Positions 24,601 through 36,600 of a stretch of DNA of 64,000 bases are shown piece by piece. A program made the translations under genes and the position numbers. Numbering within the stretch: position 1 is the first letter of the stretch; each line of letters begins with the position of its first letter. Source of the DNA: Anisakis pegreffii (Eukaryota > Nematoda > Chromadorea > Rhabditida > Anisakidae); NCBI GenBank assembly GCA_035041965.1, contig JAPYMA010003017.1, positions 1 to 64,000 on the forward strand, written 5' to 3'. The notes below the pieces were generated by a model. The model saw nothing but the letters and a program-made list of their open reading frames with translations, was not told the origin of the DNA and ran no database searches.

Positions 24601-27600
24601 AGAGAAATGAAAAATTTTGTGGCCGGATAGTTGCACAGTTCTAATTGAGTGTTCAATTGACTCGACATTTCGTGAGGGCAAGGACTCACTTGATTGCGTT
24701 GTAATTGACCTAAGCAGTGGTAAAGTTCACTCGAGTCACGCTTGATTCAATTTACGTATTAGGTTTCCATCAACTTTGTTCTATTATACATATAAATAGA
24801 TCTTCTTTGAAAGAGAGTCTCTGTGATTGTTTCCTGGAATATGCGCACACAAAACAATTATATTAGTAGGTCTTTAACGAGTCTAAACCCACACACACAA
24901 TCAGTGTGTCATTCATATAATTTCTTGATTGCGCATACACATAATTCCTTCCCTTGCATCTTTTGTTTTGATTATTCAGCAATTTGTCGTCAGTCACTTT
25001 GTTCAAGCTAATAGCTTATAAAATAGCCAGTCGCATTCAATTACTCTACTGAGAGATTGCCCAAAAACGGCATTCACCGTATTATCAATCTGATTGAATG
25101 CCTCTATAAAAATATTCAAACCAGAACACTGCATTCGATTATAAAGCGGATCAAATTTAAGAACAGCAAACGAATAGACGTTATTTTGGCTATCTGTTTG
25201 AGGCAGTTTAACGCATACACAATGAACGAACAAAAGCAATATGAAATCCGTTTGAGGTGTCAGCATTCGAATTGAATGCAGGCAGTTCTTTGTTTTATTT
25301 GATTTCATCATCCATCTATGTATGGATATGTGTAAATTTCGGAATCCCACCGACAGTATCGAAAGTAAAGTCCGTCATTACAACCACCTGCATTGGAATC
25401 ATGAATGAATGAGTAAATCGATCATCATCTCTGTATTTGCATCTTATTCTTTCACCTATCATGTTCTTTCGCCAAAATAATTCACAACATCCTAGCTGAG
25501 CATCATCTGAACATGAGAAGTTTTCAGTCGTGGTTGCCCAGAATTGTACTTTATGAAGCAAGTTGCACTCCATGATTTTATGCATTCAGGTGTAAATCTT
25601 CTACTTAGCTTCAAAAGTTACGCCTTTTATTCACTAGAAAAGTGCTTTCACGGAATTAATAGTCGAAAGTAATGGGTCATTTGCATGGGAGCCAACTCTA
25701 GAATGCCATTAAATTTATGCATGAAAAATCATTCAGCCGCACATTACAATGACAAAAACTGAATTGAATGTTTGCGAATAATGGCAATGACAATGGTACA
25801 GATGCAAATTACGTATAGTTTTTGAGTTTGTAATATCCACAACGTAATATTTCCTGTGTTCATTGCATGAATAGCTTTTTGGGTCATTATTATGTGCGGA
25901 TTTGAGTGATTTAATGAACAAACGCATCGGAACGTTATGAAAAAAAGAAGCATTCAAATTTTGAACGGGATACATTATAATCAGGCAGTTTAAAATTGAA
26001 TCTACTTCACTCTTTTAGTCAATAATTATTATCAACACTTTTTATTACAATTCCATGTACTGATTAGTATAACTATTGTATCATGACTGAAACCAACTGG
26101 CATGATTACTGTGGACATTGTCATCGTTATTACCATCATTTAGGTTGGCTTCAAATAACCTCTTTTGAACCGTCACAATATAACACAATAAGAGCATTCT
26201 CTTCTCCGGAAATAAATAACCTGTTAAGTTATCATACAATTCAGTAAAAAATCTGCGAAATTGCTCTGATCAAAAACACGGAATTATTCGGTATTGCATA
26301 GATGGATGGATATGTGATGTTATGAAAATGCATTTAGAGAAGACAATGATTTGACATTTCGAAACTCATCGTATATTTGCATTAGTGAGAATGTGAATGA
26401 GTCGATAAAGAACTGAGGGAATAGTTGAAAGCATTCGAATGTGCTGAATTATTCCTTGTGGTACTTGAAATTTTCATTATAAATGCAGCTTTTGAGAGAA
26501 TTTTTACGAAAAGCCAGGGCGATGTTGAAGTAGTTTTATTGAGTGTAAGTTTTGAATAGCACTTCAAGTCCAATTCAAAAAATCTTCGCTTGAATCCATA
26601 TTTATAAGCTTCTTTTTTATTGTAACTGATTTTCATCATCATCGTTATTTTTTTAAGTGTTCACTACTTTTGGTAAATCAAATAAATAAAACAAAAGATC
26701 TCTGAAAGGAAGTTAATGGAGCAATGAACTAAAAAATGAACTGCAAAATGCGAAGTGAACGAAAGCGTAATCACGCTTTCGTTCACTTCGCATTTTGCAG
26801 CGTTATTTGATTACTATTTAACCATTAGACTTTTGCTGAAATGATCGGAAATAATCTCAAAATAAACTTCAACTAACATATTATTAAATCATATCCAAAT
26901 CCATGCAATATCGCATATTTATCGTTAATGATTCGGTGCAATTTTCATAATTATTCTCTACGGCCATTACATTATATACATATCGATTTATGACAGAACA
27001 TGGGCACCGAACCAGAAGAATTTGTCAAATTTCAACGCAATTTTGTGGCGTAATTTATACGAATAACATTAATTCTAAATTGCTCTTTAAGATTTAGCAA
27101 AGTAATTGTGTGTGAGTGGCATTACCCGTTTTGGGTAATTTGGGGGGGGGTGGTAATAGAGGGGTCGAGTAGTATTTCGTGCAGAAAGCCATTGTGCTGG
27201 ATTATTTAACTCGAATATGTAAATTCGGTTAGTTGATAACAACAATCATCATTTTCTGATTATCATTGGCTCGTTTTAACAGGATTTTCATTCTTTTCCG
27301 AGGTGTTTTAATCGCTCTCATACCTTTTATCATCGAAATTGTTCTCTTCTACTAATTTCTCGTTCATTTCACTCAACAATTAAAGTCAAATTCTTATTCT
27401 ATAAAATGCACCATATGGTTGATCATTTGACTGTCGAGCGTTGTTCAACAATAGTATTCGATTGTTGTGTTGTTGACTTCGGCTGTCAACACTCGTCAAC
27501 GTATTCAGTAAATAGTATATGCTACTGAATGAGAAATTGATTCGAACTGTGAAGTGAAATGAGACGAAACGAATGAGAAAAACTCATGAAGAGAACGGTA

Positions 27601-30600
27601 TTCACATGCAATAGCTATGAGAGTGAATAGAATACGTCTGAAAAGAATGAGAATCCATCTGAATCAATATGAAGTGAGCGTGTCACAGACAATAGCTTTT
27701 CAAACAATCAAAATCGATCTCATCAACATTAAGAACGTCAGGAACAAACGGAAAACCGTTTGTTCCTGACGTTTTATGTAGAAGCACATTTCTCTTTCGA
27801 TTCAGGAGCACCTTTCAAATCAGCGGAGAGAAACACTGATTGTCTGAATGAAATGAAGATTCGAAATTATTGATCGTGTTTGCTGAATGATCCACTAGAC
27901 CTTGAGATTAACGTTATTCCAATTTTGAACATCTTAATGAAGACGTTTTCTCAAAAGAAATGCCTGCCTTCATCATTCGTTTGGCGCCCCGTAGAGCACT
28001 TAATAATCGTTGTATGCGTACATTCTAGCGTCCTAACAGTTCATAATTGTTTGGAAATAGCATTGCGATATTTGCATAATTGCAAATTTTGAATGGGAAG
28101 TGTGTTATATATGATGAAAGTGAGTTGAGTTGACTGTATTTATGTTGAGAATTGTTTAATGACGCACTAAGAAATCTCATCATACGGGTTGTTCTGTTGT
28201 GGATTCGAATTCAATATCTCATTATTTCAGTGTTGCAAAGTAAATTGCAAAATATATTTGCAACTGAAGATTTGTGGCGTTTAGTGATACGATTGCAGTC
28301 ATATATGCGGAATACTGAAGAGAAATTTGATGAAATGACTCAACAATCAGGATGATGATGACATTATAGACTGCATTAATCGTTACTCAAAGCTGAGATA
28401 AGCAGGCGAGCGAGTAGTCGATTAACACTCTTGATTTAAGTATGAAAGGAAATAAGAAGATGCTTATCATAGGAAGGAGGCACATCTCATTCTGAATAAT
28501 GCCTAATGATCATGTTTTAATGAATAATGATATACATTTTATTGATTGGTTAATCGTTGAAAGGCGTTGATTGGAGGCATGATCGGAAAGGTGAAACGGC
28601 GGCGATAAGAGACGATTAGTCTGAGGGATTTATGCGAGAAAAGTCATAAGATAAGCGCTAAAATAAGCGCATCTAAGCGAAGATGCTGATTATGTTTGTT
28701 CATTGGATTGTTTGTATTTGACCGTTTGTAAGCATAGGTCAAATATAGTAATCATAATAACAACAATAATGATAGTGATGCATATTCACATGTACACTTG
28801 TCTGTGTATTTATCTACCCAACAACCTATCCATCCATCCATCAGTCATCTTATACAAACATCGTTTACAAACGTCAACTCAGAGATAAAACACACGATAT
28901 TACTTGCTAGTGCACACAGCGCACACCTTATCATACACGAGCTCTTCACTCTCAATCCTTCCTCTGCATAGTTTTGCATAGTATCTTGCCGTTATTTGTT
29001 AAGAGTGAATCGGGGGTTCGAAAATATCCGTTGCGAAATAAGTCAATTATCTGTTAAGTACCATTTAAAACAATTCGAAAACAACCATGGTCCTGGATAA
29101 ATTCTTCGTGCATTGGTTAAAAGTGCATGTGGAGTCTAGTCTTACCCCAATAATTCTAGTCATCGACGAAAAACGAATTGTTCTACAGTTGTCAAAAAAA
29201 GTGCTCAAGCAGTTACGAAAGAATAAATATGCAAATGGTTATGCAAATCCAAATGAATGGTTCGAATGGCCCTATTTCAAAAATTCACGAGATCGTCTCA
29301 ACGAACTTATATCGGACTGAATTGTTCCAGTTATATCAACAAAGGGAATTAAGCTGGTCAAATGGTCAATAGCTATAGATTTTATCGTTGTATTCAACTA
29401 TCACTTCTCGTAGATTGAAATTCTCCTGCTTAGTTTTTTGTTTACTCATATAAACACACAAACAAACAAAAGCACAATAAATTATTCGCTTTGTGGAGTA
29501 AATCAAATAAATCACATCACTTATAATATTCGTTGAATGCTTTCAATTCACTCACATTGTCTATTCAATTGTCCATTAAATAACCGTAGTCTTGCTTGCA
29601 ATGCAGAAGCAGTTTGTACACGCAGATGGATATGCGTAGATAAAGACACTAACTGGAAGTGAGGGAACTGCGATAAAGTGTTATAAATATATATTGACAC
29701 ATAAAACTTGATGTGCTCATCACAGTCACTTCATTCTTGAAAGAACATCAAATGAAATTCATAGCAAATCTTTGATGTTGAGGTTCTTATTGGAATTAGA
29801 AAACTATTAACGTAACTTTTGTAAATTTGTCAAAAAATTTTAATGTGAATAATTTTAGAATGCAAAAAAAATTCTCGTTCTGATGACGAATTAATATTCA
29901 AACATTTAATATAGCTTAAATCTTTTGACGGATTTGCAATTTTATTGTGCTTTTTTTCAACAGAATTCAACAGACTCAGGAGAAGGTGGTGTAATCCACT
30001 CAAAACGCCATAACATTACCAACAAAAAGAGTTACTTAAGTGAAATAAAAATGAAGCTTTCTTAAGCTATACGCATCGGGCAAAGTGTTTCGGAAGCAGT
30101 GAAGCATTCATAAAAGTCAGCATAAATCAACCGCTTCAGATTGCAAAATATTGATGCAAAATATAATACTTGAGGATTATTAGGTGTGATCAATACTGAT
30201 AGTGAGTTAAATTATTGCATTTTGCACAAAATTTTTCGTCGATTCAGTAATCAACGAAGTGTACTAAAATAAAGTGAACTTATGCATATCATACTCATCT
30301 CTTCGTGGAATTACCATCGGGGATTGTAAATTTAACGTTTTTATGTGGTATGTTATTGACGGCACGAATACAACCAATTACATTTGTCATCGCAAGTAGA
30401 CTCTAGCGAATGTTTCCCTAACCAAAAAACGCGATTTTCCTGGCCCCTTTTGTAATGTCTCAGTGCGATTCCTAGAACGAGTCGAATTGTGTACAAGTAT
30501 TCAAATAAACAAAGTCATTTAATTTCTTATGAAATAATTAAGCGACATACCGATTGCGAAAGTTTGCTCTGAACTGCACCGGTTTTGATCGAAACTATTG

Positions 30601-33600
30601 ATGTTTGTATCAGATTATAGACTTGAAGACAAAATTAGCTAGGGATAAATCAAATTTATTAATGTGAAATACTTGAAAACAGAATTATTCACAGTCTAGC
30701 ATTGCGTGGTATTGAGTAATTCTCATTGTTGTGATTGTTCTTATTGTTGATGTGAATGTTGTTGTCTTAATTCAAGTGCATCATTCGTTTCTATGCGTTG
30801 TTGTTCTTCACAAACTCTGTTACGTTACCGAACAAAAGAGGCGCATAAGAATGGTGCGTGCATATTTGTGCAAATAGAACGATCAAAAGACAATGCAAAT
30901 TCATTGTCAGTGGTCGTGGTGTGATGTATTGCGATATTGTTAATCGAGGAGGATTTATGAGTGAAGATTGCAAATAACACATTGACAATACGGTTGAATA
31001 TTTGCTCGAAAGCAAACGGAGTTTGAAAATCGAAACTTTAAATGAATGAATTCCATTTGCATAATTTGACTCTTTCGGACTTTAGTGTTTTGCTGCCGCC
31101 TGAAGGCATCTTGTATGATAATGAGATCGCGAATGTGATTAGATGTACATGTGATATGTGATATGTGTTATACGAGTGAGTTGTCCGAATGATAAATCGA
31201 AGCGCTCAGGAGGGATTAAAAGCAAATAGTTGGATTAGTTTGACGGATTGCGATGGAATACCACCAAACCATATTGATATATGTGTAACTGCATTAAATA
31301 TATATTATACATGTGACAAATTCAAAAAGCATCTTTATTGAATGAATATTTTGGGGGGAGAAGAATCGTTGTTATCAAGTGCAATTTTAATCATTCCAGG
31401 GTCATTCAATACCAATAACAGGTGATGCGGTTCGTCGTTTCATTATCAACGCTGACGGTAGTTTAGCGATTAAGCAAGTTGGTCCGGACAACATTGGCCT
31501 TTATACGTGCACGATTAGAGTGGCAAATCAAGAGCAAAGTATATCTGCATGGCTCAGGATTATTGGTCAGTATGTTGCAAATAGGAATGCAGACTTCATT
31601 TGGAACCTTCATTTTATGCTCGTGATATGCAGTTGAGCGATGATGAACAATGATATTTTAGTCACCGACAAAAAAACTATCTTTTGAAATGAAGGCTTGA
31701 GAAACTGGTCAAAATAATTTCTTCATTAAGCAATCGCACCTGCTATAATGTTCAACATCAACACCGCGTAATACATGCAGCACAGTTACAATAATAATAT
31801 TTTTATTAATAACGATCACATCTATCCGCTCAAAATTGCCATAGCAAAAAGATGAGGTGCGATCAAATTTAACGGCCAATGTAGAGGTGATGAACGGAGC
31901 TAACAAGAGGAAACGTCTTTACATAATAAAACATGCAAGTTTTGAGTAAAAGTTCTTCAGTCCGTCTGAGTTCTGTATTAGTCACATAAAGTAGATATTT
32001 CTTAGGCTTATGCACACTGAACGAACATTTAGTTTCAGTTCCATTATTCAATAGAAACTAATCGGTCTTGCAGAAAAACCATCGATGCCACAAAGTGTTT
32101 TCGCTGAATTATTGAACGAGACAATACCGGCAAAGGTTCGGGTTTGGTGGCGTGAAGGTTTCGACGGTAATTCGCCGTTGATTAAACATATTGTACAAAT
32201 GAGAAGTATTGGTCCGACAGGTTTATGGTCCGATTGGGAAACAATTATTGATAATGTACCATCGGAACTATGTTGCAGTACTGTTGTTGGTGAGTTGGCC
32301 GGCCACATGATTCTAGTTGCTTTCGTTGTAATTTGGAGCACAGTTGTGATTTAAGCAATTGAAATTGATTTGTGTGTTTGATCGATCGTCATATCTGAAT
32401 AATGAGTCCAAAATGATCGTTCAAAAGATAGTGCGTCCTCTTTGCAGATAATCTAAAGCCATCGTCAACCGTCGAGTTTCGAATAGTTGCTGTGAATCGG
32501 CATGGTGCCGGCAAGCCATCATTACCATCCAACAATGTCACTCTTCCACAACAACCACCTGCGGCTGCACCTCGCAATGTTGCCGCAAGGTTTCACTCAT
32601 TCGTTTATTTCCCTCATATCATTCTCAGTATACACTGAAACAGAAATATTTCAGAAAGCAGAACATTTGAAATATTTCACTTCATGTGTCTTCTCATTTG
32701 AAAAATTGACTCTCCATGATTATTAGGCATATAACAAGATAAAGAATTCCTCCAATTGCTACTTTGTTTTGCTCATCATTCAAGCGCTTATAATACCAGT
32801 TGATAAAGAGAATATATTGTTGCTGAGGATGTTCATTTCAATGATCACAAATCTGAGATTTAGTGCAAGAAGTTGGTCGTCAATAATGGTTCAGTGGCAG
32901 CCACCACCATCCGAGCAATGGAACGGTGATATTTTGGGTTATATAATTCGCTATCGTCTAGCGAATTACGCCGGCTTACCGTGGCTGGAGAAGAACGTCA
33001 GTAATGGTCATGCGAGGAATATCCCGCTAGAACATTTGATAACATGGCGTGAATATGAGATACAAGTGTGTGCTTATAATGATCGTGGTATGGGTGTCTT
33101 CAGTAAGCCACTTTATGTGACCACACTCGAAGGAGGTTCGCTTCGTTCAATTATAATTTCATTTCGTCAATTCTTTATAAATTGAAATTGTGGTTGTGTG
33201 GATTATGACTGCTTGAATGAAACAATGAATTCACAAAAGAAAAAATTTTAATAATCGCACTCACTATTAGTTAAATAAATGTGCCCTTGAATAAACTGCA
33301 ATCCATATCACTGATCTCTTGATCTAACTATTTGCTGCATTTTCATCATCCTGTCCTTTGAATTCGTACATTTCTTCTAGATATCTCATAAAAAATGATA
33401 ACAGAATAAAGAATGATGATAACAGAATAAAAAATGATAACAGAATAAATCTCTCAAATGGCGATTCTCTCTGATCAGTGGCATTAATGAAGGTGTTTAA
33501 TTTCACATATGCTCCAAAACACTCAGTTGCATTTCGATTTTTCAGTACCCACCCAAGCTCCATCCGATATTCGAATAAAGATAATCAACTCGACAGCATT

Positions 33601-36600
33601 GGCAGTCTCATTTGTACCGCCAGACCAGCAAATGATTCCAGGCGTTAATCAAGGTTATAAGGTGTGTGCCATTTAGCTCAGTGGACGTGTTTTGCATTAG
33701 CGTGTGTAAGCGAAATGGTTCGATGCCGGACAGGTCAGTACAGCGTTGACGATGAAGAGAACGTGCCTACCAATGGGTCGTCGTTTGGCCTTGCATGAGG
33801 AATTAATGGCACAGGGGCCATCTGAGTCAATGAACAATTACAGTTCTTTTGTTAGACTCTTCATGTGCAATTATGACTTACATTTGCAGCTATTCGATCC
33901 GAATAGTAACCATTGGTATATAGAAACAACAAAAATGAAAACAGGCATCAACGAATGCTATGAATTAACGTGAATATCGACGATGTTCTCATTTTTAAGA
34001 AAATTGAAATTAGTTAAAGGAACCGATTTCATGCGAAAGCAAATGATCTGATTGCTAATTGATCTACACATTTCGATCGCAACCAATTATTCAGATTGAA
34101 CTATGGAAAGGTGAAATAAGCCCAACGAAATTGTATCGACAAATCCGTGTGTTGCCCGATCAGCAGAATATCACGACTGTGATCGGTGGTCTGGAGAAGT
34201 TCGGTCACTACAATATTACCGTTCTTTGTTTCACGTCACCTGGCGATGGGCCACGCAGTCAGCCGACTGAAGCGATCACTATGGAAGACTGTTGAGTTCA
34301 TTTCTCCTCAATTCAATTCTTAAGACAAACGATTTCATTACATAGCTTATTCATTTGCAACACTAGTCCGTATATAATCATTTGTCCAGCAATAATTTAT
34401 CATTATGGTATATTTATTGATAATATTAATTCTCTGATTGCTTTCAGTGCCGAGTGCTATTGAATCGATTAATTTCGATATGGTTCTTTCAAATTCCGCT
34501 GTCGTCTTATGGAATCCTCCAGCTGAACCGAACGGAATTATAACGAGTAGGTTTCGCTTATCTGATGGCACTTTGTATTCCATCGTTCTCTTACCATTCA
34601 ATCACTTTTGGTTATAATGTTTCTTATTTCATTTGATCATTGTGATTTACTGTTTGTGAATGTTCGTTACCTTATTCGAGATTTCATTCGTTTCCTTCAA
34701 CGTCACCCAATGACTAATTATTTCGAAGCCATTATGTTTTTAGAAATTCCGTAACCAGTTTCAGATTTTTCGTTATGTGTTAGTGCTTGGTCACTGTACC
34801 TAATAATAGCATTACAGAGTATACGGTGCGATATTGGGAGGATTCAAACCCGTCGAAGAAGAGGGCCAAGGAAGTGAGACCGGACACACATGAGGTGACG
34901 CTCGATGATCTGAACGCATCAACCCGTTATACTGTCGACGTACAGGCTTGGACAAAAGTTGGTGCAGGACCGAGGACAGAGGGACGTTTCGAATCAGGAG
35001 TACCACCAGGCAATTCTTAAAACTGCTCGTTTTTTGCAACTAACAAATCCTCCGACTTCACCATTGCAATTTCCATCCTGAATTCGTTTGACTGCTTGAA
35101 TTACATCAACAGTTGGCAGTGTTGTATAAAATTTTGTAGGGGAAGTCACTAAATTTTTGCCAAAACTATTCCAGAATTACCCGGTCGTGCTTCATCGCTG
35201 ATTGTAACAGATGTACGTGCGAGAAGTGTCAACCTGCAGTTCGTGCCTGGATTCGACGGTCACACGTTGATTCGTAAATGGATTGTTGAAGCAAAAGTGG
35301 CTTCTTCATCGATATTTGTCGCCATTTTCAACATTAGGTCAGCACTGTCATATTGTGATTGCAATTGCAACTGCTTCCTTCTCATTATATTCGTCTGCAA
35401 TACCTCAATTCGTTCCTAATTTCAGTGCGCCCAAAGCACGATCGTTCACCGTGAAAGGCCTGAGACCATACACAAAGTATCAGTTACGGCTGATCGCCGA
35501 AAACATACGTGGTCGTGGCGCACCATCGGAGCCATCTCGAGAATTCGACACTAAACAATCGGAACCTGAAATTGCACCCGAGAAGGTATTTGCTGAACCG
35601 CATTCGTCGACGTCAGTCGCTGTCTCATGGTCACCTCTTCATCCAACCCAATGGAATGGTGAACCAAGAGGATATTTAATTGTGTTCCGGAACAGTGATC
35701 AACAAAAATGGGTTCGTTGTTTTGATTCTGTTGTTTACCAGCAAACGAGATTGATGAAATTAGATTCGAGTGTATTAGAATCAGCTCAGTGATATTTTCC
35801 ATGAAGAATAAATTGTATCAGTGGTAATTAGATGGTATCAAAAGAAAATTGATCTTCATAATGGTTTTAATGATATTTCTATGGACCTTTTATCATTTAT
35901 TCAACATGTGCAAATGTCAGCATGAATGAAGAATGTGAATTAAAATGGAGGTTGTTTATAGCATGAAATGCGAACATCGAACATAAAAGAAAGCGATTTC
36001 ATCCTATCTGAACTGCGACCGTTTACCGATTACGAAGTTCGTTTGGTGGCTGAGAATTCGTTGGGTCGGAGTAATTTCTCAGCAAGTGTGTTCGCGAAGA
36101 CGTACGAAGACGTTCCATCGGGTTCGCCATCAAATGTTCAAGCAACGGTTGATAGTCATCGACGAGCTGTAGTATCGTGGAATGCTCTAAAAGGTCGTGC
36201 GACGAATGGTGTTATTCTGGGATATAAGGTAAAATGTTTCACTTCCATTTACCCATTTTGGGTAATTTGGAGGTGTGAAGGGAGATGCAGGGGTCCGGCA
36301 AATTAGCAAACAGGATTTTCATTCTTTTCCGACGTGTCATAATCGCTCTCATACCTTTTATCAACAAAATTGTTCTCTTTTGCTAATTTCTCATTCATTT
36401 CACTCAACAGTTTAATTCAAATTCTCATTCTATGAAATACACTTTGTAATTGATCGCTTGACTGTTGAATGCTGTTCAGCAATAACATTCGTTTGTTGTA
36501 TTGTTGACTTCGGCCGTCAACTTTCGTCAACGTAATCGGTAAATAGTATATGCTACTGAATGAGAAATTGATTCGAACTGTGAAATGAAATGAGACGATA

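Larger units (their letters stand above)
24172..31399 (+). other. 7.2-kb intron 9 of the sidekick gene
   Basis: It separates the two halves of Ig6 (...SWKWN | GHSIPI...) in phase 0, with donor GTACGTTC and acceptor CATTCCAG. It contains a 28-base perfect hairpin (26741-26800), a dispersed repeat copy (27124-27705), a second hairpin (27734-27773), a splice-bounded short frame (28231-28355) and a 77-codon frame (29087-29320). No nested gene could be completed. Confidence 0.85.
18648..31565 (+). other. Signal peptide and six Ig domains of sidekick
   Basis: Exons 1-10. Residues 1-25 are a hydrophobic signal peptide (SLWHLLLVHCIY). Ig1, about residues 30-116, sits in exon 1 (LRCPIK, FRWFKDG, AAYRCF). 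Ig2, 117-209, is in exons 2-3 (LSWKWFF, GAYRCL). Ig3, 210-319, is in exons 4-5 (FDCVPS, VEWQLNG, LITCTA). Ig4, 320-399, is in exon 6 (LPCSVVG, VHWYRNG, YECEA). Ig5, about 425-507, is in exons 7-8 (LVCKASG, VVWKHNG, GEYSCTA). Ig6, 508-605, is in exons 9-10 (MPCSIN, ASWKWN, GLYTCTI). Each keeps the Cys-Trp-Cys core, though Ig2 shows no clear first Cys. Ig6 is split by the 7.2-kb intron. Confidence 0.9.

Noticed and set aside
33667..33735. Functional tRNA gene
   Set aside because: A and B boxes are perfect, but acceptor, D and T stems do not pair.
34787..35020. FN3-like frames as separate small genes
   Set aside because: Each is one exon of the continuous 34-exon sidekick model; phases join throughout.
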